A DNA stretch of 34,542 nucleotides from Bacteroidia bacterium (GTDB lineage Bacteria; Bacteroidota; Bacteroidia; Bacteroidales; Paludibacteraceae), in the NCBI GenBank assembly GCA_009929445.1, contig SAAL01000033.1:1-34542 (forward strand), written 5' to 3'. A program made the translations under genes and the position numbers. The notes beneath the pieces were generated by a model. It worked only from the letters and a program-made list of their open reading frames with translations. It did no database searches and was not told the origin of the DNA. Positions within the stretch are counted from its first letter, which is position 1, and every line of letters begins with the position of its first letter. This document shows, piece after piece, positions 26,058 through 34,408 of this stretch.

Positions 26058-27464
26058 ATGGAACTAAACACAATGACAAAAGGTGAATCGAAAGGATTTT
26101 ATAAACTTTCGTGGGTGCAACGTATCGGTTTCGGATCGGGCGACTTGGCACAAAATCTTATTTATCAGACAGTTGCGCAATACCTGCTCATTTTTTACAC
26201 GAATGTTTTTGGACTTCCGGCCGCTACGGCAGCTGTGATGTTTCTGATTGTGAGGTTGATAGATGTCGTTTGGGATCCTATTGTAGGAACATTTGTAGAT
26301 AAGCGAAATCCGAAAATAGGCAAATACCGTTCCTATCTGGTGTTGGGCGGAATACCGCTTACAGGGTTCGCCATCCTTTGTTTCTGGAACGGATTTTCCG
26401 GTTCATTGCTTTACGCTTACATCACCTATGTAGGTTTATCCATGTGTTACACGCTGGTAAATGTGCCTTACGGTGCCCTCAATGCATCGCTTACGCGCGA
26501 TACCGACGAAATCACTAAACTCACTTCGGTGCGGATGTTCCTGGCCAATTTGGGTGGTTTGGCCGTTGCTTACGGCATTCCGATTATTGTAAAATCACTC
26601 TCGCCCGATGGAAAAATCAACTCACCGGAATCGGGTAAAGCCTGGTTTATCACCATGACAATCTACGCACTGGCAGGTCTGGCGCTGTTGATTTTCAGTT
26701 TTACCCAAACAAAAGAGCGGGTGGTGATGGACGATAAAGATATGGAACATGTGAAGGTTTCAGACCTGTGGACAGAATTCAAACGCAATCGTCCGCTGCG
26801 CGTGCTGGCGTTCTTTTTCATCACCGCATTTGCCATGATGGCTATCGGAAACTCTGCCGGCTCTTACTACATGATTTACAACGTACATGCGCCTGATATG
26901 CTGCCTTATTTTGCTGCTCTCGGATCTATTCCTGCGTTTATTTTTATGCCGATGGTTCCGGCTATCAAAAGGGCAATCGGGAAAAAACAAATGTTCTACG
27001 TTTTCTTGTCAATTGCCATTTTCGGTATGTTCATTCTCTACATTGTATCAGTTATCCCCGCACTTAAAACACAGGTATGGCTTGTGCTTACAGCTCAGTT
27101 TATAAAATCTACCGGAGTGATTGTAGCTACAGGATATATGTGGGCGCTGGTTCCTGAAGTTATTTCATACGGCGAGCATACTACCGGCAGACGTATTTCA
27201 GGCATTGTAAACGCACTCACAGGTATTTTTTTCAAAGCAGGAATGGCGCTGGGCGGTGTTGTGCCGGGTTTTGTGCTGGCAATGGTTAAATTTGACGAAA
27301 AAAATACCGTCTCGCAATCTCCTTTGGTACAACAGGGCATTCTTTGGCTTGTAGCAGTGATTCCCGCATTGTTACTTATGCTGGCCATGTTCACCATTTC
27401 AAAATATGAACTGGAAGATGACGTGATTGATAAAATTAATATGGAAATCGAACAGAGACAATAA
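26058..27464 (+). CDS. GPH-family sugar:cation symporter (MelB/XynB-like)
   Basis: Inner-membrane major-facilitator transporter of the glycoside-pentoside-hexuronide:cation symporter family, 468 residues, with about 12 hydrophobic segments. Helix II holds [12 protein letters not shown], whose D69 and D73 match the two cation-binding aspartates of MelB. The cytoplasmic loop [22 protein letters not shown] is the family signature. In this cluster it should import xylo-oligosaccharides or decorated xylobiose together with Na+ or H+. ATG 26058 is used; 26076 is an alternative. It is placed 101 nt after GH115 and before GH10 and the cytoplasmic GH43, the usual order symporter-xylanase-GH43-GH67 of small Bacteroidota xylan operons. 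Confidence 0.93.
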   Translation: MELNTMTKGESKGFYKLSWVQRIGFGSGDLAQNLIYQTVAQYLLIFYTNVFGLPAATAAVMFLIVRLIDVVWDPIVGTFVDKRNPKIGKYRSYLVLGGIPLTGFAILCFWNGFSGSLLYAYITYVGLSMCYTLVNVPYGALNASLTRDTDEITKLTSVRMFLANLGGLAVAYGIPIIVKSLSPDGKINSPESGKAWFITMTIYALAGLALLIFSFTQTKERVVMDDKDMEHVKVSDLWTEFKRNRPLRVLAFFFITAFAMMAIGNSAGSYYMIYNVHAPDMLPYFAALGSIPAFIFMPMVPAIKRAIGKKQMFYVFLSIAIFGMFILYIVSVIPALKTQVWLVLTAQFIKSTGVIVATGYMWALVPEVISYGEHTTGRRISGIVNALTGIFFKAGMALGGVVPGFVLAMVKFDEKNTVSQSPLVQQGILWLVAVIPALLLMLAMFTISKYELEDDVIDKINMEIEQRQ

Positions 27465-27489
27465 TATGAATCAATTAAATATTAAGATT

Positions 27490-27550
27490 ATGAAACAGCC
27501 ATTAAAACAAATTTTCACTCAAGAGAATGAAAATCGATGGCGTGTTCCAT
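27490..27550 (+). repeat. Palindromic leader element, copy 2
   Basis: This 61-nt segment has the same two arms as the element at 5408-5467: ATGAAACAGCCATT at 27490-27503 and GATGGCGTGTTCCAT at 27536-27550. The interior between the arms differs from copy 1 but again holds a hairpin (ATTTTCA...TGAAAAT). The right arm ends 32 nt before the GH10 start codon, against 33 nt in copy 1. The segment is also readable in frame with GH10 from ATG 27466, but the interiors do not conserve a protein. A conserved RNA structure or a mobile palindrome is more likely than a peptide. Confidence 0.6.
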
Positions 27551-27582
27551 ACGACAATAATTTAAAAATAATAAATATTCGT

Positions 27583-28716
27583 ATGAAAAAAAACACACAA
27601 AAAGTAAAGATTTTTTACATTCTTACGCTTTTATTCGTTGCTTTGACGGGATGTGCTAATCACAAAGTTACTTTGAAGGATGCGCTGAAAGACAAATTTC
27701 TGATTGGAGTGGCAATGAATGAGGCTCAGATTACCGAAGCTGATTCGAGTAGTGTTGCCATTATCAAAAATCACTTTAATTCTATCACGGCCGAAAACTG
27801 CATGAAAAGTGAAGAATTACAACCTGTGGAAGGTGAGTTTAACTTTAAACTGGCTGATCAGTTTGTGAAATTTGGCGAAGAAAACAACATGTACATCATT
27901 GGACACACACTGGTTTGGCATTCTCAGGCTCCCAAATGGTTTTTTACCGATGCAACCGGCAAAGATGTAACCCGTGAAGTGTTGATTGAACGGATGAAAA
28001 ATCATATCTTTAAAGTTGTTGGCCGTTACAAAGGAAAGGTTAAAGGGTGGGATGTAGTCAACGAAGCCTTCGAAGACGATGGCTCGTGGCGCAACTCCAA
28101 ATTTTACCAGATTATCGGAGAAGATTACATCAGGCTGGCTTTTCAGTTTGCACACGAAGCCGATCCGGATGCAGATTTGTATTACAACGACTATTCCATG
28201 TCTCACGAAGGACGCCGAAATACGGTGGTGAAAATGGTTAAAGACCTGAAAAGCCAAGGGGTGAGAATTGACGGAGTAGGACTTCAAGGACACATGGACA
28301 TGGTTTTCCCTGATTTGGATGAATTCGAAAAAAGCATGCTTGCTTTTGCTGAAACCGGCGTGAAACTGATGATTACCGAACTCGATGTTACCGTTCTTCC
28401 AAGACCGGGTATAGATGTTGGTGCCGAAATTTCGGCCAGCTTCGAATATCAGCAAAAACTTAATCCATACGCCGAAGGGCTTCCGGATTCTGTTTCAATA
28501 GCTTTGAATAATCGTTACAATGATATTTTCAAATTATTCCTGAAACACAGCGATATATTAGAACGTGTAACGCTCTGGGGAGTTTACGACGGACAATCCT
28601 GGAGAAACAACTGGCCTGTAAGAGGCAGAACCGATTACTCCTTGCTTTTTGATCGTAATTTCGAGCCAAAACCGGTTGTGAAATCCATTATCAAGGAAGC
28701 TAAACAGACGAAATAA
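27583..28716 (+). CDS. GH10 endo-beta-1,4-xylanase lipoprotein
   Basis: Endo-xylanase of 377 residues that cuts the xylan backbone. ATG 27583 is preferred over in-frame starts at 27427 and 27466 because it directly gives a lipoprotein signal (MKKNTQK, hydrophobic stretch, lipobox LTGC with acceptor Cys24), predicting attachment to the membrane, probably the outer membrane. The single GH10 barrel (about 35-377) has [26 protein letters not shown], the acid/base E161 in GWDVVNEAF and the nucleophile E266 in [21 protein letters not shown] closes the barrel. There is no binding module. Preceded by the palindromic leader and followed by two hairpins. Confidence 0.95.
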   Translation: MKKNTQKVKIFYILTLLFVALTGCANHKVTLKDALKDKFLIGVAMNEAQITEADSSSVAIIKNHFNSITAENCMKSEELQPVEGEFNFKLADQFVKFGEENNMYIIGHTLVWHSQAPKWFFTDATGKDVTREVLIERMKNHIFKVVGRYKGKVKGWDVVNEAFEDDGSWRNSKFYQIIGEDYIRLAFQFAHEADPDADLYYNDYSMSHEGRRNTVVKMVKDLKSQGVRIDGVGLQGHMDMVFPDLDEFEKSMLAFAETGVKLMITELDVTVLPRPGIDVGAEISASFEYQQKLNPYAEGLPDSVSIALNNRYNDIFKLFLKHSDILERVTLWGVYDGQSWRNNWPVRGRTDYSLLFDRNFEPKPVVKSIIKEAKQTK

Positions 28717-28717
28717 A

Positions 28718-28804
28718 TCCCTGATTCTCTTAGGGAAATAACGTAAAATTTATAAGTATCACAAAAAAATACCCCAAAAAGACTCCCCTTCAGGGGTTGG
28801 GGGT
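28718..28804. repeat. Two hairpins, including a REP-like C/G palindrome, between GH10 and GH43
   Basis: Directly after the GH10 stop, TCCCT (28718-28722) pairs with AGGGA (28732-28736). Further on, ACCCCAA (28771-28777) pairs with TTGGGGGT (28797-28804) around an inner CCCC/GGGG stem (28785-28788 with 28793-28796, loop TTCA). The second resembles the CCCCTTxAGGGG...GGGGG palindromes that I recall being scattered in Bacteroidota intergenic DNA. It ends 15 nt before the GH43 start codon and could lower readthrough or stabilise the upstream mRNA. No T-run follows, so it is not an intrinsic terminator. Confidence 0.6.
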
Positions 28805-28819
28805 AAAAAAATAATAATA

Positions 28820-29797
28820 ATGAAAAAACCAAGATATTTAATCAACCAACCCGATCATTACATGGCAGATCCCTCTGCCCATGTTTTTAACGGCAAAATT
28901 TATATTTATCCATCACACGACGTAGAAGCCGGAATACCGGAAAACGACAACGGTGATCATTTTGATATGCGAGATTATCACGTTTTCTCAATGGAAGATA
29001 TTGATGGTGAGGTGATTGATCATGGCGTAGTGCTGAGCGTGAAAGATATTCCATGGGCCGGCCGCCAGCTGTGGGATTCGGATGTGGCGGAAAAAGATGG
29101 AAAATACTACCTCTATTTTTCGCTCAAAGATAAAAACGATGTATTTCACATCGGAGTTGCCACGAGCCACAGACCCGAAGGACCTTTCGTGGCCGAAAGT
29201 AATCACATTCCCGGAAGCTATTCCATCGATCCCTGTGCTTTTACCGACGAAGACGGTGCCTGTTACCTCTATTTCGGTGGGCTCTGGGGCGGTCAGCTTC
29301 AACGCTACCGAAACAACAAAGCCATCGAATGTGGCCATGAACCGGCTGATGATGAGCCTGCTTTGTGTGGGAAAGTGGCAAAATTGAGTGAGAATATGCT
29401 CGGATTTGCCGAAGAACCACGCGATGTGTTGATTGTTGATAAAGACGGCACTCCTTTGAAAGCCGGAGACCACGACCGGCGCTTTTTTGAAGCATCGTGG
29501 ATGCACAAATACAACGAAAAATACTACTTCTCGTACTCTACCGGAAATACCCATTTTCTTTGCTACGCAATCGGCGATAATCCTTACGGACCTTTTGTAT
29601 ATCAGGGCGTTATTCTCACTCCTGTTGTGGGTTGGACAACACATCATTCCATTGTGGAAATAAAAGGAAAATGGTATCTTTTCCATCACGACAGTGTACC
29701 TTCGGGCGGGCGTACCTGGTTGCGAAGCATGAAAGTGGTTGAACTCGAATACAACGATGACGGAACGATTAAAACGATTGACGGCGGAGCAGAATAA
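28820..29797 (+). CDS. Cytoplasmic GH43 (beta-xylosidase/alpha-L-arabinofuranosidase)
   Basis: Compact GH43 of 325 residues without a signal peptide: residue 17 is already the catalytic base (D17 in MADPSAHVF), and no upstream in-frame extension supplies one. The pKa modulator is D137 in SIDPCAFTDEDG and the general acid is E224 in RRFFEASWMHKYN. There is no CBM. Lack of export places it in the cytoplasm, where it would cleave xylose or arabinose from oligosaccharides brought in by the symporter encoded upstream. It shares the opening AD(P).A.VFNGKIY(I/V)(Y/F)PSHD with the secreted GH43 at 12657, so the two belong to related subfamilies. Confidence 0.92.
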   Translation: MKKPRYLINQPDHYMADPSAHVFNGKIYIYPSHDVEAGIPENDNGDHFDMRDYHVFSMEDIDGEVIDHGVVLSVKDIPWAGRQLWDSDVAEKDGKYYLYFSLKDKNDVFHIGVATSHRPEGPFVAESNHIPGSYSIDPCAFTDEDGACYLYFGGLWGGQLQRYRNNKAIECGHEPADDEPALCGKVAKLSENMLGFAEEPRDVLIVDKDGTPLKAGDHDRRFFEASWMHKYNEKYYFSYSTGNTHFLCYAIGDNPYGPFVYQGVILTPVVGWTTHHSIVEIKGKWYLFHHDSVPSGGRTWLRSMKVVELEYNDDGTIKTIDGGAE

Positions 29798-29878
29798 TCC
29801 GGATTTCTCACTCAAATGCAGCTTGCAGACTTTTATTTTGGCTGCTGCAGGCGTATAATCTTATTTCAACGAATAATA

Positions 29879-31996
29879 ATGAAAAAAATAGCATTTTGTT
29901 TTCTCGTAGTTTTTATTAATCTTTTTGTAGTTCATGCTGAAGATGGACACCGACTGTGGCTTCGTTTTAATACAAGTCAGGAAGGTGTCCATCACTTCAG
30001 CGGTCTGATGGGCGATAACAATGTGCTGGCCATCAACGAATTTCAGGAAGCCTGGAAGTTGTTAACCGGAAGTTATCTGCCAGCTAACAAAGCACTTACA
30101 GATAAAGTGCTGGTGATTGGTACTTCGAAAAACAGAACTATCAAATCATTTGGATTTGAAAAAACGCTCAAATCGCTTGGAAACGAGGGCTATATTTTAA
30201 AGTCGGTAAATAAGAAAAACAAAATCTATACGGTTGTAACTGCAAATTCGGATGCCGGATTGTTGTACGGAGTATTTCATTTGCTTCGCCTGATTCAAAC
30301 CAATCAGTTTGATAGAAATCTCAACATCATTGAAAAACCGGCATACAACCACCGGTTGCTCAATCACTGGGATAACCTGGATCGTACGGTGGAACGCGGT
30401 TACGCCGGTTATTCCATCTGGCGCTGGGACGAACTTCCTGCAAAAATATCACCGCTTTACAAAGCATATGCACGGGCAAATGCATCCGTCGGAATCAACG
30501 GAACGGTGCTCAACAACGTGAATGCTTCGCCACAGATTTTGTCAAAAGAATACCTGGAAAAAGTTAAGATTATTGCCGGCGAACTTCGTCCTTACAACAT
30601 CAAAACCTATCTTTCCATTAATTTTTCATCGCCCAAAGAGCTTGGCGGATTGAAAGATTCCGATCCGATGAATCCGGAAGTACAGAAATGGTGGAAGGAA
30701 AAAGCAAAGGAAATCTATGCGATGATTCCCGATTTCGGAGGATTTCTGGTCAAAGCCAATTCAGAAGGACTTCCAGGCCCCATGGACTACGGTCGTACTC
30801 ACGTGGATGGCGCCAATATGCTTGCTGATGCATTGAAACCATTTGGAGGAATTGTCATGTGGCGGGCTTTTGTCTATAATCCCGACGGAGACGACCGTGC
30901 CAAACAGGCTTACAAGGAATTCAAGCCTTTTGATGGAAAATTCAGAGACAACGTTATTATTCAACTGAAAAATGGACCGGTTGATTTTCAGCCACGAGAA
31001 CCATTCAGCCCGCTGTTCGGAGCGATGGAAAAAACGCCGGTTATGCCTGAACTGCAGATTACCCAGGAATACCTCGGTTTCTCTAACCACATTGCCTATC
31101 TGGCTCCGATGTGGAAAGAATGCCTGGAAAGCGATACCTATTGCAAAGGTGAAGGCTCAACGGTGGCTAAAACAACTGATGGCTCTATTTACAATCAAAA
31201 GATTACGGCTATTGCAGGCGTTGCCAATATCGGCGAAGACCTCAACTAGTGCGGAAATCACTTTGCGCAGGCCAACTGGTACGCATTCGGACGATTGGCG
31301 TGGAATCACGAACTCACTTCCGAACAGATTGCCGACGAGTGGTTGAAAATGACATTTACCGGCGATAAAAATTTCATTGAACCGGTGAAAGAAATGATGC
31401 TTTCCTCGCGCGAGTCGGTCGTAAAATACATGATGCCGCTGGGTTTACATCATCTTTTTGCCTGGGGACATCACTATGGTCCGGAACCCTGGTGCGAAGT
31501 GCCCGGAGCACGACCGGATTGGCTGCCAAAATACTATCACAATGCGAACGAAACGGGAATTGGCTTTGACCGTACTACCTCAGGCAGCAATGCCGTAAGC
31601 CAGTACAATTCGCCGCTTCGTGAGCAGTTCAACGACATCGGAACCTGCCCGGAGAATCTGATTCTCTGGTTTCACCACGTGCCGTGGAATCACGGGATGA
31701 AAAGCGGAAAATCCCTTTGGGACGAACTTTGCTACACCTATGATTCAGGAGTACAGGAGGTGAGAGATTATCAGAAAACGTGGGATAAACTGGAGAAATA
31801 TGTCGATGCAGAAAGATTCGGGCACGTTCAGTCGCGGTTGAAAATCCAATCGAGAGATGCTGTGTGGTGGAAAGATGCTTGCTTGCTCTATTTCAAACAA
31901 TTTTCCCATATGCCGATTCCTTACGATATCGAACGTCCGGTTTGGGAACTGGAGGAGCTGATGAAAATAAAACTGGATATGACGCACCATAATTAA
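29879..31996 (+). pseudogene. GH67 alpha-glucuronidase interrupted by an in-frame TAG
   Basis: A continuous reading frame of 706 codons encodes a GH67 enzyme (removes 4-O-methyl-glucuronate from the non-reducing-end xylose of oligosaccharides), except for TAG at 31247-31249 (codon 457). ATG 29879 gives a signal peptide (FVVHAED); an in-frame ATG at 29816 is less likely. Around the stop the protein reads GVANIGEDLN-stop-CGNHFAQANWYAFG, where family members have Trp, so one G-to-A change (TGG to TAG) explains it. Catalytic residues E296 (KANSEG), D369 (GPVDFQ) and E397 (ITQEYLG) lie upstream at a constant offset of 4 from Cellvibrio E292/D365/E393. The truncated product would lack about 250 C-terminal residues. 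There is no plausible restart: the next candidate codon is TTG inside RLAWN. Sequencing error is possible. Confidence 0.92.
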
Positions 31997-32034
31997 GTCA
32001 GAAATCAGAAATCAGAAATTAGAAGTCAGAAAGA
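31996..32034. repeat. Heptamer tandem repeat AGAAATC
   Basis: About five consecutive 7-nt units (AGAAATC, AGAAATC, AGAAATT, AGAAGTC, AGAAAG) start at the stop codon of the GH67 frame and fill most of the gap before the DUF1080 gene. Such 7-nt arrays occur in Bacteroidota intergenic DNA. The array could vary in copy number by slippage and so alter the spacing ahead of the next gene. Confidence 0.75.
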
Positions 32035-32059
32035 ACCTCATAATTAAATCATTTTTTCT

Positions 32060-32860
32060 ATGAAAACGAATGTATCTAAATTTTCATTTTTTCTGCTGAT
32101 AATTTTATTAACCGGCTGTGCTTCCGTGAAAAAAACAAACGAGTGGATTTCGCTTTTCAATGGAAAGGACCTGACAGGGTGGACGGTGAAAATTAAGGGT
32201 TACAAAGCCGGAGAAAACTTTGGTAACACGTTCAGGTTTGAAGACGGCATACTGAAAGTGCGCTATGATGCCTATGAAACTTTTGACGATCGGTTCGGAC
32301 ACATTTTTTACAACGATAAATTTTCTCACTATATTGTCCGTTTTGAATACCGGATTTTGGGTGAGCAATGTCCCGGCGGTCCTGAGTGGGGCTATAAGAA
32401 TACCGGAATTTTGATTCACGGGCAAACACCTGAATCAATGGATTTGGACCAGGATTTCCCCACATCCATCGAGGTGCAGTTGCTCGGAGGTGATTCTATC
32501 GGTGAAAGATCAACCGGAAATGTTTGTACCCCGGGAACCAATATTGTAATCAATAATCAGCTGATTCTGGAGCATTGCACCAATTCTTCCGGCAGCACTA
32601 TCCGAACGGATGAGTGGGTCAGGGTAGAGGTGGAAGTTCACGGCGACAGCATCATCAGGCATTTTATCAACGACGAGCAGGTGATGACCTACGAAAAGCC
32701 TCAGCTTGATGACCGCGATGCAACATTTTCAAAACTGCTTCCTCTCAACGGTGGAAAAATTCAGCTGACCGAAGGAACCATCTGCCTGCAAAGCGAAAGT
32801 CATCCGTGTGATTTCAGGAATGTGGAGATAAAAATTTTGGATATGATAGATTTAAATTGA
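32060..32860 (+). CDS. DUF1080 (3-keto-glycoside-hydrolase-like) lipoprotein
   Basis: Lipoprotein of 266 residues (lipobox LTGC, acceptor Cys20) consisting of one DUF1080 concanavalin-like sandwich: WISLFNGKDLTGWTVK, FRFEDGILKVRYD, YIVRFEYRI, NTGILIHGQ, PTSIEVQLLGGD, and EWVRVEVEVHGDSIIRHFIND are the typical strands in order. The family is annotated as 3-keto-disaccharide hydrolase, and some Bacteroides members cleave 3-keto-glycosides, but many are uncharacterised. No sugar 3-dehydrogenase is visible nearby, so in this cluster it may instead act on or bind xylan-derived glycosides (inference). It follows the heptamer repeat, 63 nt after GH67. Confidence 0.88.
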   Translation: MKTNVSKFSFFLLIILLTGCASVKKTNEWISLFNGKDLTGWTVKIKGYKAGENFGNTFRFEDGILKVRYDAYETFDDRFGHIFYNDKFSHYIVRFEYRILGEQCPGGPEWGYKNTGILIHGQTPESMDLDQDFPTSIEVQLLGGDSIGERSTGNVCTPGTNIVINNQLILEHCTNSSGSTIRTDEWVRVEVEVHGDSIIRHFINDEQVMTYEKPQLDDRDATFSKLLPLNGGKIQLTEGTICLQSESHPCDFRNVEIKILDMIDLN

Positions 32861-32953
32861 GTTTTATATATAGAAACTGATTTTGTATACTAAAATGTAA
32901 TAAATCTGAAAGTAATTGATACATTCAGGTAACTTATACAGAATTATTTGTGA

Positions 32954-32961
32954 TATATTTG
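32954..32961 (+). promoter_or_regulatory. Candidate -7 promoter box for the T9SS protein gene
   Basis: TATATTTG, followed by TA, matches the Bacteroidota -7 consensus TAnnTTTG and lies about 62 nt before the start codon at 33024. I see no good TTTG -33 box at the normal distance. The 163-nt gap, wide for this cluster, also supports a separate transcription start. Confidence 0.4.
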
Positions 32962-33023
32962 TATTTTTACCGATAAGACACTTAACAACAAAAAACAATA
33001 CTAACTTTAAAAAATTTACAATT

Positions 33024-34277
33024 ATGAGAAAAACTTTACTAATTTTATTTTCTATTTTTACTTATGGTTTTTACACGTATGCTGCTACTCCGGTAAAAGT
33101 AACTTTCGAAGAAGCTGAAATAGGCTCAAAAGGCGGAGTGGTATCCGTTTGGGATGCAGGTACAATTGAAGTTGTAGCTAACACTTATACTACCGGAAAT
33201 GCTTCTGCCAAAGTGTTGCGAGTGCTAAAAGCAAGCTACATGGGTCTGTACTTTGAAAATATAACACTGCCGGCAGGAGCTGAAACACAGTATTCAAAAT
33301 TGAGAGTGAAATATTTAGTGGTGGGAGGAACAGATATCGATTATCCTTCACTTGAAGTTTTTTCTACTCCGAATAATTACACAATGGGTAATACTGAAAA
33401 AATTGGAACAGTCGGTTGGGCAGGACTTTGGGGGAGTGCCGAGAAAGGTGTTTGGAAAACTATTGAGTTTTCACTATCCAATTCTTCTATATTGCCAATT
33501 CCTGCCGGGAATTTGATCTTGAAACTTGTAAAAAATGATTGCGAATATTTGATTGATGATATTGAATTGGTTCCGGCAGAGGCTGCTACACCTGTAATAA
33601 CTGTCGCAGATTTTGAATCTAATTCAATAAATGAAGAACTAACAATGCAAGAATGGGAGGCACCTCACGGGACCGCAACTGTAAAAGCAAACCCAACTAA
33701 ATCTACTGAAAAATCAGTGCATATTATTACAACAGGTTGGGATGCTTTATTAAAACTTAATGTTGTTTTACCAAGCGGAAAAACAATCGCTGACTATGAT
33801 AAAATTAAGTTTGATATTTACCTCTTAAGTGGAGAAGGTATTGAAAATAATTATAAGAAGATGCAAATTTACGTGGATAGAACTAAAGTGTATGAAGATG
33901 AAGGATACCCGGCTCAAGGCGATCCTAATGTCTGGATTACAAAAGAATATCCTTTAAAGGGAGCTACTTCAGGGAATTCGTTTGTGTTGGATTTAGGAAT
34001 TACCACTCCTGCCGGAAATTATTATTTGGACAATATTAAACTAATCGAAAAAATTTCAACTGGTTTTGACAACATTTTCGATGCGAAAATTTACTTTAAC
34101 AGCAATACATTACATTTAAGTAATGCCGGTAATGTACAGGTGTTTGATTTGAACGGACGTCTGATTGTATCTCGGGAAAATGTCTCTACCGTCGATTTAT
34201 CATACATTTCTCGCGGAGTTTACATTGCTAAAGCTGTTGTAGAAGGAAAAACGGAAATCATCAAATTTGTGAAGTAA
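33024..34277 (+). CDS. T9SS-secreted protein with two carbohydrate-binding-like domains
   Basis: Protein of 417 residues with no catalytic domain I recognise. ATG 33024 gives a clean signal peptide ending near YTYA (about residue 20); in-frame codons upstream to 32916 would spoil it. Two beta-rich modules (about 25-190 and 195-345) look like repeats of each other. Both contain a segment of the kind N.T...AKV/KSVHI, A/G..L..N..LP.G, Y.K....YL..G and end in YLIDDIELV or YYLDNIKLI, as jelly-roll carbohydrate-binding modules do. The C-terminal 70 residues (about 346-417: VQVFDLNGRLIVSREN, YISRGVYIAKAV, KTEIIKFVK) form a type-A T9SS sorting domain, predicting secretion through the Por system and probably surface attachment. 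A xylan-binding role is inferred from position. It is the last gene before a strong terminator. Confidence 0.85.
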   Translation: MRKTLLILFSIFTYGFYTYAATPVKVTFEEAEIGSKGGVVSVWDAGTIEVVANTYTTGNASAKVLRVLKASYMGLYFENITLPAGAETQYSKLRVKYLVVGGTDIDYPSLEVFSTPNNYTMGNTEKIGTVGWAGLWGSAEKGVWKTIEFSLSNSSILPIPAGNLILKLVKNDCEYLIDDIELVPAEAATPVITVADFESNSINEELTMQEWEAPHGTATVKANPTKSTEKSVHIITTGWDALLKLNVVLPSGKTIADYDKIKFDIYLLSGEGIENNYKKMQIYVDRTKVYEDEGYPAQGDPNVWITKEYPLKGATSGNSFVLDLGITTPAGNYYLDNIKLIEKISTGFDNIFDAKIYFNSNTLHLSNAGNVQVFDLNGRLIVSRENVSTVDLSYISRGVYIAKAVVEGKTEIIKFVK

Positions 34278-34300
34278 ACACAATCCTGAGAATATAATAG

Positions 34301-34332
34301 AAAAGATTGCCGGTGACCGGCAATCTTTTTTT
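34301..34332 (+). terminator. Strong intrinsic terminator
   Basis: A perfect 13-bp stem (34301-34313 with 34317-34329), with a GC-rich GCCGG/CCGGC top and a TGA triloop, runs directly into seven T (34326-34332). It lies 24 nt after the stop codon of the T9SS protein gene and closes the cluster. It is the only textbook terminator seen in the window. Confidence 0.93.
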
Positions 34333-34400
34333 GTTTGAGTGCTTTAATTTATTCCATTACAGAAATGAAACTACCATTTTCAATTTCCATGAAAAATCGC

Positions 34401-34408
34401 TATTTTTG
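34401..34408 (+). promoter_or_regulatory. Candidate -7 promoter box for a gene beyond the window
   Basis: TATTTTTG followed by TA is a very typical Bacteroidota -7 element and sits 69 nt after the terminator. No matching gene begins before the window ends at 34542, and no exact TTTG is found at the -33 position. The remaining sequence (34409-34542) is AT-rich and holds no gene that I can support. Confidence 0.4.

Noticed and set aside
27427-27582. Longer in-frame starts for GH10 (27427 and 27466)
   Set aside because: They overlap the symporter gene or place some 40 hydrophilic residues before the lipoprotein signal; ATG 27583 gives a clean lipobox.
28988-29815. Long open frame on the - strand (275 codons) opposite GH43, and similar ones opposite 8517-9173, 27817-28455 and 23791-24336
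   Set aside because: All lie entirely antisense to well-supported enzymes, have no recognisable domains, and are low-complexity Phe/His-rich as expected for shadow frames.
31247-31249. Genome-wide recoding of TAG
   Set aside because: Two intact genes in this window end in TAG with no family-like sequence beyond it, so TAG acts as a stop.
31295-31996. Separate 233-residue gene after the GH67 stop
   Set aside because: Its first codon is TTG within the conserved GH67 segment RLAWN and no start signal precedes it; it is the severed C-terminal part of the same gene.
34365-34390. ATGAAACTACCATT...TTTCCAT, resembling the arms of the palindromic leader
   Set aside because: Two mismatches in the left arm, only part of the right arm and much shorter spacing; likely coincidence in AT-rich DNA.
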